NCBI GenBank assembly: GCA_004764695.1
Contig: SMSO01000036.1
Location: forward strand, 330,001 to 394,000
From: Schizochytrium sp. TIO01
Lineage: Eukaryota > Sar > Bigyra > Thraustochytrida > Thraustochytriidae
Direction: 5' to 3'
Length of the DNA: 64,000 nucleotides
Shown piece after piece: positions 54,736 to 64,000 of this stretch (the first letter of the stretch is position 1; each line of letters starts with the position of its first letter). The translations under genes were made by a program, and so were the position numbers. The notes beneath the pieces were generated by a model. The model had not been told where the DNA came from and ran no database searches. It worked only from the letters and a program-made list of their open reading frames with translations.

Positions 54736-56304
54736 TTACTTTTTTTCTTTATCAGGATCCATGTACCCAGAAGCAAGAAAACGTTTGAAACGGGATTTCT
54801 GTTCTTTAGTCATGACCTTTTTGGCAGAAAGCACCTGCATAAGTTCAAACAAGGCTTTCTGGGCTGAAGTCCCGAGCATGCCAGGGGTGACCTGAATAGC
54901 ATATGGCATAGCAAATGCATTAAACAGCTTGTTCGCAGAGCGACGAGCAATGCGAGCAAGCGTGTAAGCAGTGTACTCCTGAGCATAGACGTTTTCTCTG
55001 TGGCGCAGAGCAAGCGCCACAACGCGACGCGCACAAAGAAAGTCATCTGCTTCCAGTTCAAGTAAAGCCTTCTTAGAGACATTTGCGTCCGATGCTCGGC
55101 TTGCACCAGCGAACATTCCACTCATACGCTTGAGGCTATACGTGAACTTACGCTGTGGTTCCCAGCAGGTGTACACGTAGATAATATACAATATATGGAG
55201 GTCAAGGGAGGTGCTCATTTCCGTGTTGGTAGGGTGCATGGTAGAATCAAGGAGCTCTTGTATCCACAAGGACTTCTCCTCCATCATAAAGAGACCAATG
55301 CGGTGGAAAGCACCCTCCTGGCCTCTTATGTTTTTCTTTAGCACATTCGCATGCACTTGCAGACCACGAATCAGCTTACGTTTGTCCATTAGTGCCGGAC
55401 ACCACACGCCTTGGATAGCGTTTACTGCGTCATCAAAGGATTCGCCACGCAAATATCGAGGGATGTGTAGGTCATCAGCTGCAAGTACCAGTCTGAGTGC
55501 AAGCTTCTCCATCTCTGCAGCAGCTTTCATTTCGCGAGAATTGACCGGGATGACAAAAGGAACCTGCTCCAACAAATCATCATCGAAAGCACGTACCGGC
55601 GCGAGACTATTATCAATCTCAATGACAATACGTCTTTCAGGCGGAGCTGCATCAAAAAACGCGCGTGCTCGACCTTGTGTATTAGTCAGCAATTCTTGTG
55701 CGAAGCGCTCATTTGCAAAGGCAACGTACAAGAAGGCATCACCAATGCGCATAACTGAGTCATATTCAGAGTCGCCCCCGCCAATGGTACTTTTGGCCTC
55801 TGATCCAAAATCAGAGTCTTCTCCCGTGATTTCGTAGACTGTGGTTAGCGCATTCACAGCTCGACGGTCTCCACTAATAACTGGACGGCGCAGAGTCTCC
55901 TCTGACTGCACATAGCAAGGGTCGAAGTATCTCGCAAGGTATTGCGTTGAGAATTCCTGTACGAAGGAACCAATGCTTTGACCAGAGGCGTATGCTAGAA
56001 AAGCCGACACGTTTGGGTTCGCAACATTGGAGTCGCTCTCACTGCCGATCTCTGCGAGGTCTTCCACGCCTCGTCGTCCTCCTCGTCGCGAGTCTTCGTT
56101 AGATATCTCAGAACTAAAATGCATTGACTCTCTAACACCCGAGGGGGAGGGAGGGGCTGAGGCGAGGCTGCGCAAGGACTTTCTTGAAGCACTTTTGCGA
56201 CGTAAGGTTTGAGTGTCTGAGCTGTCCCCGTCCTCTTCTTCGCGTTCTTGAGCAGGGTTTTGGGCCGGAGGGGTATGTCTCGACCTTCTCGGCAAGCAAC
56301 TCAT
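54736..56304 (-). CDS. Hypothetical protein, 522 residues, helical C-terminal half
   Basis: I do not recognise the family. The ATG at 56304-56302 (MSCLPRRSRH) is chosen because the frame above it opens with TTG and lacks an ATG. Residues 1-90 are polar, Ser/Arg/Glu-rich and probably disordered. From about residue 95 the composition becomes that of a folded, mainly helical protein: AFLAYASGQSIGSFVQEFS, then YDSVMRIGDAFLYVAFANERF, PERRIVIEID and LALRLVLAADDLHIP. Near the end an alpha-solenoid-like stretch appears (ALLELEADDFLCARRVVALALRHRE, YTLARIARRSANKLFNAF). It ends with KFKRF-like basic helices. There is no transmembrane segment or signal peptide. The clean 1.57-kb frame supports it as a real gene. 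Confidence 0.72.
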   Translation of the reverse strand: MSCLPRRSRHTPPAQNPAQEREEEDGDSSDTQTLRRKSASRKSLRSLASAPPSPSGVRESMHFSSEISNEDSRRGGRRGVEDLAEIGSESDSNVANPNVSAFLAYASGQSIGSFVQEFSTQYLARYFDPCYVQSEETLRRPVISGDRRAVNALTTVYEITGEDSDFGSEAKSTIGGGDSEYDSVMRIGDAFLYVAFANERFAQELLTNTQGRARAFFDAAPPERRIVIEIDNSLAPVRAFDDDLLEQVPFVIPVNSREMKAAAEMEKLALRLVLAADDLHIPRYLRGESFDDAVNAIQGVWCPALMDKRKLIRGLQVHANVLKKNIRGQEGAFHRIGLFMMEEKSLWIQELLDSTMHPTNTEMSTSLDLHILYIIYVYTCWEPQRKFTYSLKRMSGMFAGASRASDANVSKKALLELEADDFLCARRVVALALRHRENVYAQEYTAYTLARIARRSANKLFNAFAMPYAIQVTPGMLGTSAQKALFELMQVLSAKKVMTKEQKSRFKRFLASGYMDPDKEKK

Positions 56305-57239
56305 GGTAATTTCAGGGTCAAATGTATTCGAAAAAGCTCTTCCAGTACGGCGAAAGATTCTACAAAGCTTGTCGGAGCCTTGGCAAAGATGTTTCACTGT
56401 TTCACTCAATGACCCTGCGTTGAGCTCGAGTGACCCCTCAGAGTCCAGCTGCAGAGAACAACTGAATGAAATGGCACAAAGTGACAATCCGCTCGTACAG
56501 CCCCAAACAGCGGTGCTGCAGCCCAAACTAGCAAGCGAGCGAGAGAGAGTGATCTGCAGGAAGCCTCGGCCCCGCCGCGATGCCTCTGCTGCCCGCTCGC
56601 AGCCTCCTCGCTGCCGGCGAGCAGCGAACTCTGGTTATGCGCAAGCGAGGAAAGAGGCGCTAAGGCCTATGTTTGGCAGTCTCGTAAAATACGCACGTAG
56701 TGATCACACTTTGCCGGCTGCAAAGTGTAATACTTAGTCGTAGTAGAATAGGGGTATTTATGCACGCGAGCTCCCAAGTTCACTTTGGTGAGTCCTGCGC
56801 TGTACTTGCGCTTTTTATTCTGGCTTTGGCTTGGAAAGCTTGGAAGTCAATGAACCTGAAGAATCCAAGCAAGCCAAAAGCTGCTCGAGAAGCGGATATG
56901 CCACTGCCGTTCGGATAATGAAAGTAAGTGGGTATTACCGGGGCTGCAAGACGTGCCCGAAAGACTGTGATCGAAGTTTTTTGGATTTATAGAATGCGGG
57001 GAATGCGGCAGGTGCTTAGTTTCTGTTCTGGATGTTCGATTCCATATGCAGAAGAGGGAGCAATGTGTGGTTTATGAAAAGTGGTAATTCACTAAGTTGA
57101 ATAAGTTGAATCCTTTCCTGTCACAAACTGGCGAAAACGTTGGTCTTAGAGCCTTCTAAGCTAGAGCCTTCAAAGGGGATCTGAACGGGTCTGCTTAAAG
57201 GTCGGTGGAGTTGCGGGTTTGCTGCACGTCTCTCGCCGC
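56305..57239. other. Intergenic, upstream of the hypothetical gene
   Basis: Open frame of the downstream gene continues to 56526 without an ATG, so that part is probably 5' UTR. The rest shows no gene or repeat. Confidence 0.45.
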
Positions 57240-60200
57240 TCAGGAACAACCATCTTGAGATGATGATATAATCAACCTAACTAATGACTGCTGACTATCA
57301 GAGCAGAGCCACAGCGTCGTTTGGTTGGAAAGGGGTCCTTCTAGATCGAGGTAATCCGTATCGTACTTTCCTCTTGTGGTGCGAGCCATGGCAACAGGAT
57401 GTTCGACGGGTGTCTCCTCTGGCGTGCTCAATGATCTTGTTGGCTCAGGACGCGAGGCTTGAAGACACGATGAGTAAGAAGACCTTCTCAAATACCGTTA
57501 TCGCCAAGCTCAAGTTTCCAGCAGATCTCCTTCTACCATCTCGCTGTAAACGATCATAAGGGACATCTCTAGAATCGCGAGCCTGACTGAGGTGGCTTAT
57601 GATAACATCAGCAGCACCACGATCTTCACGACACATGATCTTGGAAGATTGTGTTTCCGGCACCAGCTCGGAACCTCCAGTGCTCGCGTTCTGCACTGCC
57701 ACGGCTCAAGTTGAGATTGAAGACTGCAGTCCCTCTAAGTGCGTAGCTCCTCGAGTTCTGCAGGCCCGACCGAGGTTCTGCAGGTCCTGAAGAGATACTC
57801 GCTCCAGCAGTGAACACATGTCCCTTCCTCTGGTACTGGGTAACCACTCTCTGAGACTATCAATCATGCTCAGCCTCGACTTTTTAACTGACGGTGCATT
57901 CAACATCACGTTGGCCGCGACATCCATTGATCGACCAATTGGGTAGCCCATATCACATATCCTGCGGAACTATCACGGGAAGGTGCAAGAACTAGCACTT
58001 ACCTATTTCCAGATAGAACGAGACGAAAAAGTACACACCTGCGGCACGTGAATATTTATGCGGTTAAAAAAATAATAATAAAATAATAATAAATTGCGAG
58101 TCTGGTGCTTCCTTACTATTATTATCGCCGCAGCAGTCAATAATACTACTACTACTCCAACTTGAAGCTGAAGTCATGATTGGAGCTTAGTATTTTGGAC
58201 TTCTGCTTATGTTTACGTGGCAGACGCAGCTTATAGGCTGGCCGTAGAAAAAAGCTCGCAGCTTTGAGATCTTTGACAAGCAGCAAAAATGACGTGATGA
58301 GTTTTCTAACCAAAAGGAACCTCTTTTAGTTAGAGGAGTCATAATAATGAATGTGTTCATGATCCTGCCAAATTATTTTGCGAGCCACAGGACAGCGGAA
58401 CGCCCCAGGTACGTACTGCTGCAGTGTCGCTGATGATCCTGATTTGAGGGTCAGGGAGCTAGAGTTTAAGGTAAGGCCCCATGAGAGCAAAGATCATAAC
58501 TGCCAGAACCTTTGCGAAACCATGTCTGCAGCGCAGTCTTAGCGCTTCAAAGACGACAAGGCTAGTGAAACTATAGCATAGTGCTAGTAGTCCTTCAGCT
58601 TTGGAGGGAAAGGGACGCAGGAAAACGAGCCATGACATTTAGTCCTCCGATTAGGCTCTGGAAAAAACGAACAGAATGCAATACACAAATAAGAGAGCTT
58701 GCTTGAAAGGCGATCTCAGTGGTAATTGTTACAAGCCTGCTTGCGGCAGTATCGGGAACTAAGACTATTCTGGGATGTAATAGAATCTGATTGAGATCGT
58801 CGAAGTTGCGGAACCTCAAAGTTCAAAGAAATACCCAATACTTACCAGTCAAGCCAGCATACTTTCATTTGAGATTCCCAGAGATGATCATGATTGAACC
58901 ATTGTATGATGCTAGAAATGCATACTACCTACTTGCTTCTAGATACGAACTTATTCCCCTCTGTCACCCTTAACTCAAGACTGAAAGCCTACTAGTGAGT
59001 TATATGAATCGAGGACTCTCACTGAACCCATCCTTCTGCAAACGATCGTCATATTTTTGTGCTACTCAAACCTAATTAGAAGTGATGCAGACTCCATTCA
59101 GGAAAATCTTTCGAAGATTCTAACGAAGATCCCTGCCGAGAAATCATCTTGACAGGCGAAATGTGCTGTGCCTGTACTTTATTTTATATATCAGAGCGAA
59201 ATGAGTAAGCAATCATAAAAATTGTACTTTCGACATAAAGAATTTGGAAGTCTAGCTAACCCAGATTAGTACTGTTTCTGGGAGCGGTTCTGCCAAGGTA
59301 CATAAAAATTGAATTGAGAGCAACTCTGAAATGCGGCAATAACCATACTCGTTAAACTGGGCTACCAGGATAGAAACGAAGCTCAAGGTGAACATTGCGA
59401 TCCAGTTCTATATAACAAAGTCTGAATGAACAACGTAGACTTCAAGTTGTAATGCTGACAACATTTCATAAGCTGGAGGTTGCTTCTGTTTAAGTTTTTT
59501 GTTGTTGCTGGATCAGTGCCTCTGAGGTTGCCAGACTTAAACTTGATAAATCTTTTAATTAACTATATTACAATCATGCCTCACATTTCTTTCGCAATTT
59601 GCCGAGAATAATACAGTAAATATCATAGTGCGACATGAAAGTCGTTGACTTAAACATTACTCTATAGACTTGTCCACTAGGTTAAACAGAACCTAAAAGC
59701 GCCCTCAAGGATCCAAATTGTACATTAATATCTCATATCAACCCTTGCTTGCTCAAGTTAAGATGATGAATGTGAATCTGTGAATCAGAATAGACCATAA
59801 ATTAAGCAATAGCATAATGGTTTTCATGTCTCCTCGCTTGGCAAGCTATTATATCGTGCTTCCTCTTGTTGACCACAAAAGCTGCGGTGCCACTCCCTAA
59901 ACACAACCTGGTGCGCACAGAAAAGTCCGCCACGATAATGTAGCTGTAACCCCCTTTGCTGAGCCGCCAGGCACAATCACATCTGCCCCACCTTAACCTA
60001 ATCGGTATGTCCCTTGCTCCACATTCCTCTTTAAGGTGGCTAACATTTTCACCATCATTTAGACTCAAAGGTGGATAGTAGCCACCTACCTAAATAGATT
60101 GCCGCAGTCGCAATGATATTGAGGCTCCCTTCCTCTCCTCTGCATCGCTTCGCTGGCAAGTGTGCCAAAGGCGGTGCCTGAGCCATCTGGATAGAGCAGA

Positions 60201-60306
60201 GCATGCAGTCCTCATTCATAAACGTTAATTCATTCACAAGACCCTCTATCGCTCTGCTTATTGCCGTAGGGATCAACTGATTCTTTCTTCTTCGTCTGTT
60301 CTCCAC
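57240..60306 (-). mobile_element. Decayed Ty1/copia-like retrotransposon (pol remnants)
   Basis: Read on the minus strand, fragments appear in copia pol order, broken by many stops and shifts. At 60250-60190 a zinc-binding-like GL....F....C..C block (DCMLC) resembles the integrase N-terminus. At 59955-59915 SKGGYSYIIV.ADFS resembles the integrase core D-x-F-S strand, followed by a YSD-like block near 59780. At 58880-58620 LGISNES..., YFFELRF..NFDD and, after about 44 codons, FFQSLIGGLN resemble the end of reverse transcriptase with its LGI, Y..LL.RF.M.D and Y.S.IG.L blocks. At 57880-57550 DSLREW, RKGHVFTAGASIS and EDRGAA...SRDVPYDRLQRD resemble copia RNase H. The YVDD motif and the terminal repeats were not found. 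No part can be functional. Confidence 0.6.
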
Positions 60307-60743
60307 TCTGTTATCTTTTCTATACTACTGTTTTCTTTTGCAGAAGTAGCGATATTCTACAGTATGTAAGTTATGTATGTATATTCATTCTTTTATTCAT
60401 TCATCATAGATAGATTTGTTTGATTTTGATTATTTATTTATGCTTTGTCATCGATTAGTATTTTCTCGTTGTCTGTCCTTGGGCGTGCATACCAAGGTGA
60501 AGGCGACTCCGCAGGCGTCGGCGAGCCTCCTGGGCGGATCACAGCAGGTCTTCTTCGCCCTGCTCGCTTCTTTGCGTCTCTCTCTCACTAGCGTTGCTTC
60601 GTTCTCTCCTTAGTGCTTGGCAACCTCCTTCATCGGGCGGATCGGGCTGTCGAGACCTTGCGTTTCGCTCTCCGACGCTTTATCCCTTCGTCGCGCGAAA
60701 TCAGCTTGGGACTTTAGTGGAAGACCTTCTAACCAGCATCACC
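60307..60743. promoter_or_regulatory. Upstream region of UBC13
   Basis: Includes a short ATTC-rich run (60382-60408). No separate gene. The frame upstream of ATG 60744 is open to 60594 without similarity, so that part is likely 5' UTR. Confidence 0.45.
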
Positions 60744-61205
60744 ATGGACCCATCAACCGGCCTCCCGAGGCGTATTGTGAAGGAGACGCAGCGGCTTCAA
60801 GCGGAGCCCGTGGCGGGCATCCAATGTGAACCCTTTCCTGAAAACCCTCGCCATTTCAAGGTTGTGCTGTCCGGTCCTTCGGAGACGCCTTACGAGGGTG
60901 GAGTCTTCCACCTCGAGCTCTTCCTTCCCGCGGACTACCCTATGGCACCGCCCAAAGTTCGTATGCTGACCAAGCTGTACCACCCGAACTTCGACATGAT
61001 CGGCCGTATTTGCTTGGACATTCTTAAGGACAAATGGTCTCCGGCACTCCAAATTCGCACAGTGCTGCTCAGTATCCAGGCGCTTCTCTCCACGCCAGAG
61101 CCTGATGATCCCCTCGATCCCAAGATAGCTGAGCACTGGAAGCGCGACAGGGAGGATGCAGAAGCCACTGCCAGAGAGTACACTCGCAAGTACGCTGTGC
61201 CCTAA
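60744..61205 (+). CDS. UBE2N: Ubiquitin-conjugating enzyme E2 N (UBC13)
   Basis: E2 enzyme that, with a UEV partner such as MMS2/UEV1, makes Lys63-linked ubiquitin chains for DNA damage tolerance and signalling. ATG 60744, in ATCACCATGG context, gives 153 residues, normal for the family. Diagnostic features: [12 protein letters not shown] at the N-terminus, YHPN at residues 79-82, and active-site Cys90 in [29 protein letters not shown], which is nearly identical to UBC13 throughout eukaryotes. The C-terminus is slightly altered ([11 protein letters not shown]) but keeps the helix. No intron. Cytosolic and nuclear by inference. Confidence 0.97.
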   Translation: MDPSTGLPRRIVKETQRLQAEPVAGIQCEPFPENPRHFKVVLSGPSETPYEGGVFHLELFLPADYPMAPPKVRMLTKLYHPNFDMIGRICLDILKDKWSPALQIRTVLLSIQALLSTPEPDDPLDPKIAEHWKRDREDAEATAREYTRKYAVP

Positions 61206-62140
61206 TCATCTTGAACGCCCTCAGGATGTATCTCAGAAAATACTTCAAGGTGCCTTTTTCTTTCCGAATATACCCCACGATATTCGGAGTATCTTGGGTC
61301 GATCCATGCTAAGAGGACGTGTGGAGCTCATGTTCTGCTTTGCCATCCTCTGCATTGTAGGGCACTATTCATCACTGGAATTTTTTCTTTGGCCCTTCTC
61401 GCTCCTGATATCTCTTTTGACTTGGTTTTGGTTGTGGTCTCTGGATTAATTCGAGACGGCGTTTTTCAATCAAGGCGGGTCAGTCTGAATCGCTGCAATC
61501 GCCGTTTGGGAGGATGGCGATGAAAGCTCCCCTTCCCCTATCCTCTTCTTGAATCCTCAATCTTCATCTCCCACTTTCCTTACTCGCTCTGAAGGTCCTA
61601 CTGACACTATGCAAAGATCGTCGAAGGATGTCTTCAGCAGCCTTTACATACAACTTTAGTAAAAAAGTAAAAATATACAAATGCATATGCATTCTATTTT
61701 AATGAATACATACTCCCAGCCACGTACCATCGTGCTCATCCTTTTTCGATTATATATAGTATTTATTGATTTATCTTTTCCATCGCAACGAAAGTAGAGA
61801 ATTTTCAGCTACCGCTCGTCATCTGCTTCTAGAGCATCTAAGCAGGCCTCAATGCAACATTTTAAATATGTTTTCCCCTATCGTTCAATTTTTTCCTCTT
61901 TAAAAGTAAAAAAATAAATGAGCACATTACTTCACCTTGGAAATGAAGCACAGGCCTTGGCTAAAACGCGTTGTTGCGAGAATTGAAAAGCAATTTTGAA
62001 CCATCAGAAAATGTATAAAAGAGAAAACTACATTAAGTTTTTACATGTACAAAATCACGATTCCGCTTGGCGTGAAGAGATTTCTGGAGATCGGAATACG
62101 TTATAATAAACAGTAGCTTTTAAAATATAGGCGACACATC
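61206..62140. other. Intergenic, convergent 3' regions
   Basis: AT-rich spacer between convergent genes. It should hold both 3' UTRs. No gene or repeat array seen. Confidence 0.5.
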
Positions 62141-64000
62141 TCAAGAGATAGGAGCAGCCCCGTTGCCCTCAATGCCAATTGTAAAGTTTGGCATTCTATC
62201 CATTTCAGGAGTTTTGTAGGCATTGCTACGAATTCCAACTGATGTGCGTTTGCTAGGCAAGACTGAACGCGTAATTGGAATTCCACTTTCATGCAGAGAG
62301 ATATCTGACCCATCCTCGCTAGAAGACATCCTCAACATATGAGAGGAGGGCATAGTCGCCGGGGAGGGTCCATTAGTATTATTGGCATTACCGTTTTTGC
62401 CTTGCTGAGCACTACTAGACCGCCGACGCAACCGCGAAGGGTCTATACTTTGCGTAACAATGCTGCGACGTTTTGGGGAAATACTGTCTGTCTTTTTTTC
62501 CGCTAGCAAACTCATGAGTTCTTTAGCAGAAGCCCCAGCACCTGTTTTCCATGTTTTCATCGTCAAGCCAAAGCCCTTTGCAAATCCCACACTCATCTCA
62601 CGCTTGCTTCGGCTACTGAAAAGACCACTATCGTGCCGGGTTGTTACATCATGACAATACGTCTGCAAAAGAAACACCGCAAAGCCTTCTTCATTGTTCA
62701 ACTTCATCTTGCTTGCAGTTTTAGCGGCCTTACGAAAACATGAAGCTGCCTTGGTACTCTTTTCTCGCAAGGCGTATAGAAGTCCCTTACAGCGATATAC
62801 TATTGGCTTATATGCCGAAAAGGTATCTGCGAAGGTCTTGAAACTCTTACATAGATGTTTGACAGATTCTTGCATTATCGTAGCACTCAAACGTTTCTTG
62901 CGATGAGCACTCTTGCTTGACGGCGGAGCTTGGAATTGTACAACCTGAACAAATGAGTAAAAAAGCATCTCATAAGCAATACCTAAGTACCACACCATCG
63001 GTGTTTGCGCAGTATCAAGGAGCAGATTCCAAGCCACAGTGGCATACTGGATTGCTTCAGAGCGGTTGTACCCAGGACTGTTTCGATCTCCAAGCTTCCA
63101 TGCACGCATAGCTGCTAAAAGAATCTGATCTACTCGCATCATTCTTTCATCGCCCATATCATAGACATTTGTCGGAAGCCCCATCCTAAGAGATGCATCA
63201 AGTCCTCCAGAAATACTTCCTCCGAATGCAGGTGCAGTTTGATTGAGTCCAGATGATCCCTGACGCAGTAAGTCTGGGTTGTTCAATACCACACTCTGAC
63301 GACGAGACGAACGTCTCGGAAGACCAGCGGGTTCCTGGGAGCAGACACTGTCGTCTTCAGTTAATACTCGCTTCGCGCCATTCGCCCCACCAGTTGTGAT
63401 AGTCTTTTTCTGAATAAGACGAGCACCAGCTTGAACTGGTGCTCCAGGGACAGACTCTTCATAAGTTGAAATCTCAGCCAAGGTGACTAGAATACCACAG
63501 CGACGAAATCGAACGATTGCACTCCAAGCATCAATCCATAGCTCCACTTGGGGACTGTGTGAAGCACGAGAAAACTCGTCGGAGAGAGTGCGACAAATAT
63601 TGCTGGCCTCACCTAGAGAATCTGAGTTCATCTCAACATCAACGAGCATTAATTTGCACTCCAGCACATGCTTATGGTATACTTGGATGGAGGTTGCCAA
63701 ATTTGAAGACAGAAATCGGCTTTGAGCTTGTTGCAATGCCTTCTTGCCTTCATCATAAGACCCCTTACTAATAAAAGCAAGAGCAGTGACTTGATAAAGC
63801 ACACCAAACAGGTAGTTCTGATCCCAACTTTCTAAGGTATTCATTTCCTTTTCCATCTGCTCAACTGTCTCGGTGGAAAAGTTGGGCTTAATCTTGCTAT
63901 ATTTCGGGGAAACTGCATGAGCAATGAGGGCCATCAGTTGTACCAAGCGCGAGTCCTTCGGAAGATTGTGTGCCAGTAGTACTGAGACAAAATCTTTCAC
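62141..64000 (-). CDS. C-terminal part of a large helical-repeat protein (5' end off the window)
   Basis: Uninterrupted for 620 codons to the right edge; the true start lies beyond 64000, as the first codon shown is a GTG. Family not recognised. The sequence is mainly helical with TPR-like pairs: YDEGKKALQQAQSRF near 63720, ASNICRTLSDEFSRA, and RCKGLLYALREKSTKAASCFRKAAKTASKMKL near 62800, which has the small and aromatic residue spacing of a TPR. Two polar inserts (nt 63180-63450 and 62340-62480) are Ser/Arg-rich. Long helical solenoids of this kind form the C-terminal halves of STAND-type proteins and soluble adenylyl cyclases, but no catalytic part is in view. It ends IEGNGAAPIS. Confidence 0.65.
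   Translation of the reverse strand: MKDFVSVLLAHNLPKDSRLVQLMALIAHAVSPKYSKIKPNFSTETVEQMEKEMNTLESWDQNYLFGVLYQVTALAFISKGSYDEGKKALQQAQSRFLSSNLATSIQVYHKHVLECKLMLVDVEMNSDSLGEASNICRTLSDEFSRASHSPQVELWIDAWSAIVRFRRCGILVTLAEISTYEESVPGAPVQAGARLIQKKTITTGGANGAKRVLTEDDSVCSQEPAGLPRRSSRRQSVVLNNPDLLRQGSSGLNQTAPAFGGSISGGLDASLRMGLPTNVYDMGDERMMRVDQILLAAMRAWKLGDRNSPGYNRSEAIQYATVAWNLLLDTAQTPMVWYLGIAYEMLFYSFVQVVQFQAPPSSKSAHRKKRLSATIMQESVKHLCKSFKTFADTFSAYKPIVYRCKGLLYALREKSTKAASCFRKAAKTASKMKLNNEEGFAVFLLQTYCHDVTTRHDSGLFSSRSKREMSVGFAKGFGLTMKTWKTGAGASAKELMSLLAEKKTDSISPKRRSIVTQSIDPSRLRRRSSSAQQGKNGNANNTNGPSPATMPSSHMLRMSSSEDGSDISLHESGIPITRSVLPSKRTSVGIRSNAYKTPEMDRMPNFTIGIEGNGAAPIS

Overview
This window looks like nuclear DNA of a flagellate-type microbial eukaryote, most likely a stramenopile (a labyrinthulomycete/thraustochytrid would fit). 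The gene content points that way: a CatSper2-type sperm/flagellar cation channel, a PDZ-START-GOLD protein, an A20/AN1 zinc-finger protein, a HIF-type prolyl hydroxylase, mitochondrial ISCU and an mL45/Tim44-like protein, and a P2 stalk protein with a non-opisthokont tail. Genes are mostly intron-poor, with two candidate small introns of about 80 nt. They are separated by long, low-complexity intergenic DNA full of tetra- and pentanucleotide microsatellites. The taxonomic call is inference from protein style, not from a marker gene.

Layout: PGAP1-like GPI inositol-deacylase (176-3016, +); ribosomal P2 (4081-4422, -); a large PH-domain protein with CTF-P-I motifs (6222-10354, +, interrupted by two indels); a 6-kb microsatellite-rich gap; A20/AN1 zinc finger (16479-17030, +); SUMF2-like ER protein (18134-19387, -), divergent from an EGLN/PHD prolyl hydroxylase (20075-22008, +); PDZ-START-GOLD protein (22435-23987, -); a 5.8-kb gene-poor gap; Tim44-like/mL45 protein with an inserted WW domain (29806-30801, +); bZIP factor (32635-34005, -); an 11-kb desert with very long (TTTG)n and (CAAT)n arrays; CatSper2 (45362-47409, +); ISCU (49273-49770, -); a disordered proline/serine-rich protein (52881-53974, -); an unrecognised 522-residue protein (54736-56304, -); a decayed Ty1/copia-like retrotransposon (about 57240-60306, -); UBC13/UBE2N (60744-61205, +); and the 3' part of an unrecognised helical-repeat protein that runs off the right edge (62141-64000, -).

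The genes are not an operon or a single pathway; they are ordinary eukaryotic neighbours. The most striking cross-cutting observation is that four of the thirteen gene models need a one-base frame change (five events in all) to give a coherent protein. In each case the total length becomes an exact multiple of three. Most are probably assembly indels. The one in the prolyl hydroxylase, however, lies exactly on an A AAA AAG heptamer in the right frame and direction for -1 frameshifting, and the upstream frame then ends in an ATGA stop/start overlap. The SUMF2 C-terminus (HIEL) and the PGAP1 membrane segments place those two proteins in the ER; ISCU and the mL45-like protein are mitochondrial.
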